Source: Latrodectus hesperus (lineage: Eukaryota; Arthropoda; Arachnida; Araneae; Theridiidae). Taken from it: a stretch of 64,000 nt of DNA. The stretch spans positions 46,589,020-46,653,019 of the forward strand of contig CM075862.1 of assembly GCA_037975125.1 (NCBI GenBank), given 5' to 3'. Shown here piece by piece: positions 47,557 to 58,145 of this stretch (the first letter of the stretch is position 1; each line of letters opens with the position of its first letter). The notes beneath the pieces were generated by a model. The model had not been told where the DNA came from. It did not search any database and saw nothing but the letters and a program-made list of their open reading frames with translations. A program made the position numbers and the translations under genes.

Positions 47557-47798
47557 TCTACTTTAGGATACTTAATTCCCTATTTTCCTAATAAATGACA
47601 CAAGTGGTCCTAGTTTTTTACAAATTCCAACTTTTGTTCTGAAGGTAGTCTAAGACTAAAACAACACTATGGGAGGTGATGTAAAGTCAAACAACCACTT
47701 ACAGACGTCCCGGTTGATAGAAAAAGAGGTGAAAAAATAGTACTAGACATTTTTTCTATCTCCTACACCAGGACTTATATAAATAACTCTTTATTTTG

Positions 47799-48103
47799 CG
47801 TACTTCAGCAGGAGTTGCAAAAAATATGAACTTCAGAAAATCAATTGTTGAACTAAATCAACCAAATGTTCAACTACCAGGACCATTGCGTGCTAGTGTA
47901 AGCTTACTGTGCCTCACAGGTAGACACTTTCCAGAACACATCCCATCAATGGGGGAAAAATCTACTCCAACCAGGCAGTGTTTTATATGCTGTCGTAAAA
48001 CCGATGATCAAGGGAAGAGAATAAGGCATGAGACAAGAGTTTATTGTAAAAAGTGCAATATATAGGCTTTTGAGCAGTACCTTGTTTTGCGGTATACCAT
48101 ACT
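47799..48103 (+). pseudogene. piggyBac transposase C-terminal fragment
   Basis: The frame to the stop at 48063-48065 contains LTGRHFPEHIPS (about 47911-47946), the conserved motif just before the piggyBac C-terminal zinc ribbon. It is followed by C-x2-C (CFIC), a basic linker with RHETRVYC, and a second C-x2-C (CKKC). The ribbon should continue with A-V-P-C-F-x-x-Y-H-T. That block is present at 48074-48103 but two bases out of frame and behind a TGA at 48071 where the family has Cys. So there is one frameshift and one nonsense change. The catalytic DDD core is absent, removed by the internal deletion. Confidence 0.92.
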
Positions 48104-48419
48104 GTAAAAGATTTGTAAAATTTATGTTTTGAAAATCATATTGCTGTGTTTTTATATTATACTAGTTTATACTAGTTATATTTAGCTTAAAAATTTCGTT
48201 TAATTTGCTCAATACGAATAACATGTATGTGCAATCAATGTTTTATGTGTATGTAAAATTTATAAATATAGTAGTTATATTGTATTTAAAACTTTATTTT
48301 TGTAATAACAAAGCATTTTCTAACTCTTATAATAATATAAAGAATAAAATTAAACAGTCAAAAAAATATTCCATTTTTGGTCCATTTTTCTGAAATATAT
48401 GACACAGTTAAGGGATTAA

Positions 48420-51240
48420 AACATGGACTGTGTGTTATCTCGAAATTTTAATTACAATGCATTTGATTAAAAATGTGACTCATACTCATTTGAATTCACT
48501 GTAAATTTTATGATGTGCAAATGCAATAGATTTAAGCGATGATTAAGCGATGTAATTTCAAAGCTTTTCTTGACTCAAAAAGATAAGCTTGTGTTTTTTC
48601 CTCTCCTTTTAAAATTGTTATCTATGTGGAGGCACTAAAATTAGTGAAAAAAATGTATAACATCGGAACTTCCTTTCTTTTTTTATTCCACATATTTTTT
48701 AAAAAAAATCATGAATTTTACTATTTTTTCCACTTTGAAAAAGTATTAGTTTACTTATTGAAGTGTACACGTTTTCGGTGTTCTCAATATGCTACTGATA
48801 TGAAATACATCACAATACGAGTGAATATAATCTCGATGACACTTAATAACTTCATAAATGATAGGAAATTATATACAGCATTCTGCATCTCGTTTGATTT
48901 ATTTTTAGATAGATTTCTATACATAGTATATTTCTATTATTATTTTATTTATAGTAGATTTTTAGTAGATATTTTTAGTACATTTCTATACATAGGTTAT
49001 ATAATTTCGTGGTGCTAAAGTAGTGGTAATAAACATCTTTGCAATGAATATAATCATTTTTACAAATTTCAGCTCTTTCCCCAAATGCTAGGCATACATT
49101 TTTCACTGTAAGACAGATTCCTTATTTTATTAACATTTTTGAAATCCACCTTAATTTATTTTGAGTATTATCTAATAATCTGATTTAAAAATTAAATTTG
49201 TATCATAAAATTAATTATTGCTTTGTTCTGCATCATAATCTTTATGTTATTATTCAATTCTTATAAATCGTCAAGGCAAAATGTTTTTACGGAATTAAAT
49301 TTGTGTTTTCATATTTCATTAACTAACGTGGAATATGTACGGTAAAATTTGAATAATTCTATACATTAACGCGCGCGCTTGCGTATTTTTGTATAAATGT
49401 ATAGAAATGCCTACTAATTTTTGAATCACGCTCAATTAACATTTTTAAAACCGCTGTGTGTTTTTTTTATACTTTTTAATTCACAATATGTAAATTAAGG
49501 AATATTGCAATATGATTTATATATTTATAAGACATAGATTATGATTTATATATCTATAAGAGAATCGCGCATACTTCCAATGATATCAATAATTTTTGAG
49601 TATCTTCAAATATAGAACTCATTACCTTTCGAAAGGGCAAAATATCTTTCTCAAACAATGACTCTTATTTAGTCCCGTTCAATGCATTTTTCTCAATAAA
49701 ACACCCGCTAACGAAAACGTTATATTTGTAAAAATACAAATATAATTTCTAGTGGAAAAATCAAAAAAAAGAGATACAACTATCTATCAGAAAAGCTACA
49801 AAAAAAAAAAAGATTTTGCATTTGATTTGCTTCAGGTCTGTTTTCATTCCACTTTTGTATTAATATCTTTAGTGTTCGGCAACCCATGCATAAACATACA
49901 TATTTAATATCAATATTACTTATCATGTTTAATACCGTATAATCAGTAAAATGGAATTTAACGGACTACGACTCGCGCATTTGATAATATATTCTATCCT
50001 TTGAATTAAAGCCGAGCTTCATGAATATTAATTTAAACTTCATGATTATCCTTTACAATTGTTCGCAACATAATCGAACAGATGCGATTACCTATTACAT
50101 TATCTTTCACTTGCGCTATATACCTTTATGAATCTGATTCTGTTTTATTATTTCTACTTTACTGAATATGCTAATGAAGCTTTCTATGAATCACATATGC
50201 ATTTTTTTTCTCAACAAATCTCAACTGATTTATTCCAAAATTTGCACTTTTGTTCTATGGTATAGATTTTCTTAGAATTTTAAAATTTATTATTATCTCG
50301 GAAAATCGATGCAACTTTAAACTTCTTTTAATTTGAAACGAATAAATTTATTCATAAGTTTGTTTATAATTTACTATTATTCACTGATGAATATTAAAAC
50401 ATACTGAAGTATCTAATTTCCGTGAAGTTTACAAGTACTTTTCGCTTATGTTGCCTCCATTAGTAAACTTATGCTATTATTATTGTTGATGTTTGATTGG
50501 AATTTCAAATATTACATTTAGAAACGCATAGCAGAAAATTTTAGAATATTAATGTGCTAAGATATATATAAATAAAACATGCAATTACTATTGGGAATTT
50601 GAATGTTGCATTTTGATTCGTTATTGAGCTTAGAAATATATTTCCATATTTATAAAATAAAAAAAAATTAAAAAAAATTGAATCATCGAAATGTTGACAT
50701 GAATTTTTTATGTAATTTCTTATTTTTATATTTAAGGAAAAGATTAAAAAATGCAGAAAATATAAATTAGTTTTTATAAAACACTTAACACTAAATATAA
50801 AATGTTAGTTATAATAATTTTTAGAATAATCTTTTCTGATTTACTATTATTTTAATTTCATTTATAAGCATAAATAATAAAAAAATCTACATGATTTTCT
50901 CTTCTTTAAAAGCAGCAATTATTAGTAATGTTAATATTCTTAATGAAATTATTATTAAAAGTGATGGTAGTATTTAAATTGACTAAGACACTGAAAGGTA
51001 ACTTGTAGAACTTGTGTAGCTACAGTTAAATTCTCTTAAATTTAGAAATGTGATCGATTTTTTCTATTAATTCGTGTAGTTATTTAAATAGTATTCTTTA
51101 CAATAATTTTAATAGAATTGTGAAAATTATAAGAAATGATTCTAGTAAATTAAATAATTTACTTGAAAAAAGTGCATCTTTACATTACGTAATCATTATT
51201 TAATCACATAATTGGCAAAGTTAATTATTAAATCACAGAA
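48420..51240. other. AT-rich non-coding stretch
   Basis: The plus-strand frame 48626-49018 (130 residues) is Phe/Tyr/Ile-rich and matches nothing I know; it lies in AT-rich DNA with TTTCTATACATAG repeats at its end and is probably chance. An alternating ACGCGCGCGC tract lies near 49370. Confidence 0.5.
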
Positions 51241-51660
51241 TAACGTGGGGTGTTTTTCTCCTGGTAGGGTCACCATAAGCGAGAAGGGCATTCTAAATGC
51301 CCAGCTAAAACAATCAGGCACACAGTCTTAAGGCAGTCTTTCCCTATGATGCCCCAGGCCTTTTGGCCAATTTGAAAGTCTTCCCTTTCCTTCACCATAA
51401 TTTTAAAAAAGAATCCTTATTTTAAGACTTTTTGATTATTTTAGGATTTATGGAGATTGTCTAGCCCAGATTGTGTTGCAAAGCAGACAGTCTTGGATTA
51501 ATAAAAAACAACAATATTTAATCATGCGATATCATTTTTGGTAAAAGTGGTGTTGGTTGTGGTTGATCGGGTTTTCTGGCGCAATGTCCAAAAAGAACTA
51601 ATTAAATACTTTCACTGAGGGCAGAAGACAACTGAGGACGGAAAACGTGCGGATTGTTTA
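51241..51660. other. GC-richer segment, probable old repeat of unknown class
   Basis: Contains GGGCATTCTAAATGCCC (51286-51302), a perfect 7-bp-arm palindrome, and CCCCAGGCCTTTTGGCC. There is no open frame of note and no second copy in this window. Confidence 0.35.
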
Positions 51661-51869
51661 TGTTTGCTGTATCTTCCTGCAGCCCTTTAAGACCAACGAT
51701 GCATAAAGAGAAATATTTTTTTTACCACAAATCTATATTCTGTGAAATTCTAATATATTTTTTCTTCATTTCGGTATGCAAACGATTAATACTAATTCGT
51801 CATATATTGAAATGTACATTTTACATGATGAATCATAACTCTCATGTTTGTAAAACCTATTTCTTTTTT

Positions 51870-52620
51870 AGAATTCTATGAATAAGTGAAAATTTTATAA
51901 ATTTAAACCGTCCTTACTGATTTAAACTAACCATACAATGGATGTTTTGTCTTGTCTTTTTCATTTTGCTCATTTTTCTGTTCTACTATCAACGTGTTAT
52001 TGGCTTGAATCAATGGAAAACTGCTTCTCAAACCGATGCTTTGACCCTTATATAAGAAATCGTCTTATTAACAAAATACACTTTGGTACAGGTGCCGTAT
52101 AATCCATAATGCCAAATTCTGAGATTGGCGCTTTTTGCCGGATTTTCTTATGTATCTTACAACCTCGTTTTTATTACGTCATACATTTGAAGACCTATAA
52201 GAATTATGCAGAAAATTATATTTTGGTAACCCTAGTATTTACGTCATTGCGCAAGTCACGATGCATCATCTTGGCAACATTTCTTCATCGCCATAAAAAT
52301 TCAGAATCATGGTTTTTACGGCACCTGTGCCTAAACTTCGACAATATTCTCAGACATTTGATGCAGAGCTTCACCTTGTTTGCTGCCTCTTGTAAAAAGC
52401 GATTTGAAGGCAGTCAAAAAATTCGTCGACAAGTCACAGTATGATGTCGTAATTTATTATGTGCTACGTCATGGATATTTTAAAAGAATGATAATTGTAA
52501 AAAAGTGTGATGTATACGTGATCCTAACTGGAAGAAAGGAAACAATCATTTTATGGTTAATGAATGAAACTATAATTTTGAAATTTAAAAAGAAGATTAT
52601 AAAATTTAAATAAATTGGAG
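51870..52620 (+). repeat. Unclassified interspersed repeat D, copy B, split by a MITE
   Basis: Shares with copy A (21535-22010) and copy C (57575-58145, reversed) the blocks AACGTGTTATTGGCTTGAAT, ACCGATGCTTTG, AAGAAATCGTCTTATTAACA, AACTTCGACAATATTCTCAG, TTCACCTTGTTTGCTGCC and GGATATTTTAA. The MITE 52085-52331 interrupts it between the TTATTAACAAAA and AACTTCGACAAT blocks, which are contiguous in the other copies. Frames at 52109-52444 and 52380-52613 are by-products. Confidence 0.85.
52085..52331 (+). mobile_element. MITE, 250-bp inverted-repeat family, copy 4, nested in repeat D
   Basis: 247 bp; left end GGTACAGGTGCCGTATAATC, right end reversed GGCACAGGTGCCGTAAAAAC. The flanking octamers TACACTTT and TAAACTTC differ at two positions. 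In repeat D copy C the uninterrupted site reads TGAACTTC at this place, so the empty site supports an 8-bp duplication that has since mutated. The plus-strand open frame over it shares a translated stretch with the frame over copy 5; both arise from the MITE body, not from a gene. Confidence 0.93.
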
Positions 52621-52699
52621 AAAATCTATTGCAAATATTTTTCTGTGATATGGCTTCCTCCCAAATCAAACACTGTTAAAACATTTATTTTTTTAAAAA

Positions 52700-53680
52700 A
52701 ATAGAACAATAAAGGTTAAAATCTGGACATGAAATTAAGATATGAAACAAAGAAAATGGCTCATTATATGTTTCACACCATTAAATTAGAGCTGGTAATG
52801 AGATTGCACTCTATGAATATGATTAAAATCATATTTATTATATCTAACATGATTTATATAAGATTTATGAACATGACTTATGAGGGTAAAGAAAATAGAA
52901 AATGTCTAGAATGATACAAGTAGTTGTAAAACTTAAAAAAAGATATTTTTATTAAATTAAGTAAGGTATTCTGTATTAAATCATGGAAGATTGGTATTAA
53001 TTGTCATCTATATGAATAATCTGAAGTTATTGCAAGTGCTAGAAAAAGACAAAGCAGATAGTCTAAAATGATTATAATGAACAATTATAGAATTTGAAAA
53101 ATATTTTTTTAATAAATTGGGTAATTTATCCCAAAAATGTGTCACATCACTATACATTTGAATAAATAAAGCATGAAGATTAATTACTCTTTATGAACAA
53201 TTTTAGTTTTTTCTTTAAAAAAAAACTTAGAAGAAAAGGAAAGCAAACGTTCAGTATGATATTTGCAATTATAAAAGTTTAAAAAAGTTTTAATAAATTA
53301 GATAATTTATTTAAAATATTTATCACATTATATTATTTAATTAGATATTTATATAACTATACTAATATAGATTTACTTCTTTGAATAATCTAAAAATGCT
53401 TTAAATCTTAAAAGAAAATGTCTAAAACAAATAAATCTTAATCTTCAGAATGATGCATATAATTTTAAAATTTCAAAAAAAGTTTTAATAATTACATAAT
53501 TTATCCTAAAAAACATCACATTATTCTATTATATAGTTAGATAACCTGAATAATATTGATTGTCCTTTTTAAATAATCTCAAAATCATTTTTAGGAAACA
53601 AGTAAAGCAGATAATTTAAAACATTTAGTATGATGCTTAATAATGTATCTTCGTGTGAAATATGAATCCTTTTTGATGAA
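52700..53680. repeat. Diverged tandem repeat, ~160-195-bp unit, about 5 units
   Basis: GTCTAGAATGAT (about 52902), GTCTAAAATGAT (53060), GTTCAGTATGAT (53250), CTTCAGAATGAT (53444) and ATTTAGTATGAT (53624) recur. After each of the first four comes an AAAAA-TTTTAATAAATT-G-TAATTTAT block, and near the middle of each unit a TATGAATAATCT-A block. Units are heavily diverged with indels. Confidence 0.8.
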
Positions 53681-53689
53681 AAAAGAACA

Positions 53690-54600
53690 ATTACTCTCCA
53701 TTATGGAGCATAAATGTTTTCAAGAGAAGTATTCATTTTCGCAGGGTTTCACTAGACATCTAACTGTTTCCAGTTATTGAATTTTTCAACCCCATCTTGC
53801 GTTTCCCAATCCTAATTCTTAGACTTTCTGCTTGGCTCGACGAATTCGTTGAACTTTATTATGTTGTTCACTTCCTTGATATTTTCTTGCCCGGAAACGA
53901 AAGAAGAAAAAAAATCTTTAACCAATAGATTTTGGAAACTAACAATTGAAACCACGAGGCCTCCTATGGGCCTCCTCCTTTCCAATATTCTTTTTATTTT
54001 TTTTCTTCTTGCTATTTTCATGACTGTTCGTAGTACTGGATTTTGTCAAGAAAGGCAAAATGATAATAGTCTAGAAATAAAAAAAGAAAGAATATTCTTT
54101 ACACCAAAGTTTGTTCTTTTGCTGTCACAGCTTCTTGCAACAGCAGAAAAATAACTTTCAAAAAGTATATATTTTCTATTATTTCTTAATCTTTTATATA
54201 GAAATACGCTCGTGGGATGAGGAAAAGTATCTCACCTTCCATGATAGGGTTTAGAAATAGACTCCAATGCGAAAAAAAAGAAAAGAAAAACCGTTTTGAA
54301 AAGAAAATATCGTCACAGTTCTGTTGGAGATGATTCTAACCCTTATCATAATAGAATACCGATCTACGGGGGCTTCTCCTTCAAATGATGGACTCTACTG
54401 AGTATATTGAATTATTTTTTTGTCAATTCTAAATTTCAAAGTTGAAATTCCCTTTACTCCCTGGATTTTCCCTTTACTCCCTGAATTCTTGACTTATTGT
54501 TCTTTCGCTTTTATATTATACTTTTAAATTATTTATCCCCATTCTGTTTTTTTTTTTTCCACGAAAAGAAACAGCTGACGCGTATATAAAGTTTAAGTAT
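53690..54600. other. Less AT-rich, homopurine/homopyrimidine-rich segment
   Basis: The plus-strand frame 53849-54154 (101 residues) has a hydrophobic stretch (about residues 42-60) like a membrane segment but matches no family, and an overlapping minus-strand frame 53812-54021 is equally open. CCCTTTACTCCCTG is tandemly duplicated near 54451-54484. No gene call is justified. Confidence 0.3.
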
Positions 54601-55675
54601 TTATAAAACGCCACTGAAACTTTCTAATAAATTAGAATTCAGTGTTTTTGTTGTAAGATATTATATTATTATTGTGAAAATTGTATTAGTACAATACACA
54701 TTTTCCTAAAGTTTATATATCATGAATCAGAATCTGAATTTAGTGTTTAAAATATAATATGAAATATCTCATAGTGTTTTTATACAATTTTATACCCAAT
54801 TTATTGTGAAATTTATACAAGTGCAATAAAAATGATAAAAAGATAGAGAAAAAGAGTATGGAGATTTTATCTTTCTTTATTAATTCGTAACAATCTCACT
54901 TTTTCTTAATTTTCTTTAAACTTTAATCACCATTTCTGGAAAAAAAATCAGTACTATTTTGAGCAAGTACGATTGCAAATTTAATCGAAATTGCAATTGT
55001 ATTTACTGCAAATGTTACCCAAAGAACTGTAATTGTTGTTTACATCAGTTTCTGTTTAAAAATAGTCAAAATTTATACATTATGATAATCTTTAACATAA
55101 GCAGTATTTACTTGCTTTTAATGTATTTTTATTTGTAATCTACTTTAATGAAATTGATAAAATGCTTTGAAATGAAATTCCAATCAAATTAATCAAGATT
55201 TATTCTATTATATTTATAGTTTATATACTTTAAACATTATTTTTAATACAATATGCAATATTTCATGTACAATTGAATTTAATATAAGATATAGTGTATT
55301 TAGTTTTGATTTTATTATTAAATGTATAAAAAGCTCATATACAAAAGCAAAACAAGTAAAGTATTGTGATATTACTTATAAAACACATGCGACTGCCAAA
55401 AATGAGAATATAAATAGAAATACAAATATGTTTTACGATTACTTGGTAAATGTATTTTATGGATGCCAAGCCAATAAGTTAGTTCTTATGTACATGCTTT
55501 TATCTGAAATAATTTCTATTTGACGAGAATGAAATTTCTAATGATAAATATTTCGTTTTTAAAGCATTTTTGTAAAACATAATATTTTGCTATTTGTATT
55601 TGTATACACATCATAGTTCAGTTATATTTTGAATTATAGTTAAAAGTGCAGAATATTTTTAGATGCAACATTTAA
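54601..55675. other. AT-rich non-coding stretch
   Basis: Nothing recognised. Confidence 0.55.
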
Positions 55676-55977
55676 ATGCTTCTTACTTTTTTCAACGGCG
55701 GGCACTTGGGTGACGAACCATATGCCACAACAAGGCCAGAAATTGCTACTCATTTGTCGTTACCCAGCGGGCACCTGTGAACCAAGTCAAATAGGCGAGT
55801 AGCGTTGCCCTTGTCATACCACCACAAACCCGTTTATAGGGTGGCCCACATTCATACATCATCACAGAAGAAGTACAGTGAAACACAGAGAGAATATAGA
55901 AAGAAAGTAACATCCATGCCCGAACCGGGGTTCGAACCCGGGACCCATAGCTCAGGAGTCAGGATGCTTCTTACTTT
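55676..55977 (-). mobile_element. tRNA-derived SINE, family A, copy 3, with perfect 14-bp target duplication
   Basis: On the minus strand the B-box-like CGGGTTCGAACCCCGG (plus strand 55925-55940) and GGGCATGGATGTTAC junction match the other family A copies. The A-box half is missing, so the copy is 5'-truncated. ATGCTTCTTACTTT flanks it perfectly at 55676-55689 and 55964-55977. A perfect 14-bp duplication and well-kept body mark this as the youngest SINE in the window. Confidence 0.93.
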
Positions 55978-56269
55978 CAAATGAATAAATTTTGCATTGT
56001 TGACAAATTTTATAAGATTAAAAGATAATATTTTTTCATAAAAGATTACCTATAATCCCAAAATTTTATTCTAAGTATATTAAATTGTACCATATATATT
56101 TAATATCAATAAAGAAGATGACTTCAGGAATGATTTAACCTAATGAGTATTTCTGAATAGCTAACAATTCAATCAATGGAGGAAAATGTATTATCTACTA
56201 GACATATTTATTAAATAACAGTAATTATTTAAAACTGCATTTTGAGTGAATTAATTTTCGTTTAATTAC
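55978..56269. other. AT-rich non-coding stretch
   Basis: Nothing recognised. Confidence 0.55.
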
Positions 56270-56560
56270 AAAGACATCTAGAGATGCTGTGTTAGCAGTC
56301 ATATTTAGATTGTCAGACAGAGTTAAAGAGACGACGGACAAAATTAAGGATTTGATTTCGAAATTACCAGTTTACCAATTAAGATTAAAGATCGTTGTAA
56401 TTACGAGGCTCTTTTGCATAATGTATTTTCCCGATAGAAGAGAGTTCCTGGGAAAGTTGACACGCAGTTTTCCATGACCTTATCTTCTCTCATAATTAAT
56501 GGGATCGAAATTATTGATTTGAACCGGAATGTCATAAATGTGGAAGTGGATTTTGTGTTA
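56270..56560 (+). other. GC-richer island with unrecognised 62-residue open frame
   Basis: The frame 56289-56477 is of mixed composition with an amphipathic-looking N-terminal half. No family was recognised. The island is sharply bounded, like those at 4.8, 17.0 and 25.5 kb, and may be a conserved element. Confidence 0.3.
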
Positions 56561-56839
56561 TATTTGAATCACATTTAGCTTCAATTCAAATAAAATATTT
56601 CATCAAAATTGAATTTCATACAAAATTTTTCAATGACGTATTTTTGTAGTTCAGTTTGATAAAATGAATAAAGTATACAACAGATTATTTTAAGTACGTT
56701 ATGTAGTATTATGTTTAAAATAAACTAACACTTATAATATTAATGTGCATAATAACAACAGAATATGATGCACACCAGTGATAAAACTTTAAACACATAT
56801 ATTGCGCTCAAATTAATTAAACCCTCGTTCTTGTGGTTT

Positions 56840-57570
56840 CTGTGTTTTTCAACTATCGAATCAAATGTGCTTTAAAATTATTTTGAGTGAAAGCAGATGT
56901 CACCAGTTTTTTCGTGGATATATTTTATTTATGCAATAGAAATTAACTGGATTAGTTGAAACTAAATTATATAAGTAGATGAAGAATCAGAAATCGAAAG
57001 CATAGCATTTTCTTTTTTGATTACGATAACTGTTGTCTTTTTAAGGATGAAATCTAGCTTAAAGCTAAAATATTGTTCCATTTAATCATATAATCACTGG
57101 AAATTAGCTAAAACTGAAAAAGTTAATTTTCTTTATTCTATTTTTCGAATCAAATGTGTTTTTAAAAATAATTTCAATTAAGATAACTATTATTCTTTTT
57201 TGCAGGATATATTCTATTTTGATAATTCCATAATATGTGAAATTTAGATCATGTATTCTAAGCTAAAGCAATTGTTACTTGTTTCATTGGTTATTTTTTA
57301 TTCTAGAACTGCAAAATTATGGCTTTAAATCATATCAACAGTTGAAGCATCAGAAATCGAAAGTAAACTCTTTTCTTATGCCATGACTATTTTCTTTTGT
57401 CTAAAAATTATTTCTTCCAAATATATTTCCAGTTAAGATAATTGCTGCTCTTTTTTTGAAAAACTATTGTTTTTTTAAAAAAAAAGCAGCAGTTATTGTT
57501 TTAAAAAAATTATGCTTTTAAGTCATAAAAGCAGTTGAATTTATTTGAAATCCAATACAAAGTTCGTAGA
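56840..57570 (+). repeat. Degenerate repeat E, several partial units
   Basis: CGAATCAAATGTG-TTT-AAA-ATT words recur near 56860 and 57146. GAAGAATCAGAAATCGAAAG and GAAGCATCAGAAATCGAAAG occur near 56981 and 57342. A further unit-like segment (AATCAAACGTACTTTTAGAAA) lies at about 58231, on the other side of repeat D copy C, suggesting repeat D inserted into this array. Period is irregular. Confidence 0.5.
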
Positions 57571-57574
57571 TTGA

Positions 57575-58145
57575 TTTTATTTTAAGCCATAAAGTGGCTG
57601 TTTCTTTCGTGACAATTGGGATCCTGACTATGAAAGTTTGTTACAATTCTCATTTGCTTAAAATATTCATGACGTCATATAATATTTCATCTACGTCACA
57701 TCATTTTGAGACGGTGTCGTAAATTCGATTTGTCGACAAATTTGCTGCCTACCTTCAAATGACTTTCTTCGAACGGCGGCAAACAAGACGAACTTCACCA
57801 TAGAATGTTTGAGAATATTGTTGAAGTTCATCTTGTTAATAAAACGATTTCTTGTATGAGGACCAAAGCATCGGTTTGAGAAACCACTTTCCATTGCTTC
57901 AAGCCTAATGGCTAAACACATGGACAATGGACAATAGAAATAAACACATGGACAATAGAACCCAAATTAAAAAAATACGAGACAAAACATATATTTTATA
58001 ATTAGTTTAAATCGGCAAGGACGATTTAAATTTTTGAAAATGTTCTTAATAGAATTATACATTAATATTTGCAATATTTGTAAGCAATTTCTTTTGAATG
58101 GTTAGACTATTGCCTTGCTTATGCCAACATTAATTTTTTTCTTTT
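57575..58145 (-). repeat. Unclassified interspersed repeat D, copy C (reverse orientation)
   Basis: Reverse complement of the ordered blocks in copies A and B; it is uninterrupted at the point where copy B carries a MITE. It extends further at its 5' end (TTGGCATAAGCAAGGCA, also in copy A). It contains a perfect TGACGTCA octamer at 57670-57677 and a local duplication of CACATGGACAATAGAA/CACATGGACAATGGA near 57917-57960. The minus-strand open frame 57691-57927 is part of the repeat and unrecognised as protein. Confidence 0.85.

Larger units (their letters stand above)
47426..48419 (+). mobile_element. Internally deleted piggyBac element with TTAA target duplication
   Basis: TTAA at 47426-47429 is followed by the end CCCCTTGCCAGTGTC (47430-47444). 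At the other side GACACAGTTAAGGGA (48401-48415) is followed by TTAA (48416-48419). Reversed, the right end is TCCCTTAACTGTGTC, matching the left end at 11 of 15 positions. TTAA duplications and C-rich ends are diagnostic of piggyBac, and a piggyBac C-terminal zinc-ribbon relic sits inside (47799-48103). At 986 bp the element lacks most of the transposase. Three spaced palindromes lie just inside the left end. Confidence 0.93.

Noticed and set aside
48626..49018. 130-residue plus-strand frame
   Set aside because: Phe/Tyr/Ile-rich composition expected from T-rich DNA, internal nucleotide repeats, and no recognisable domain.
52109..52444. 111-residue frame similar to the frame at 60412-60747, suggesting a conserved protein
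   Set aside because: The similarity comes entirely from the shared MITE body. The other three copies have stops in the same frame.
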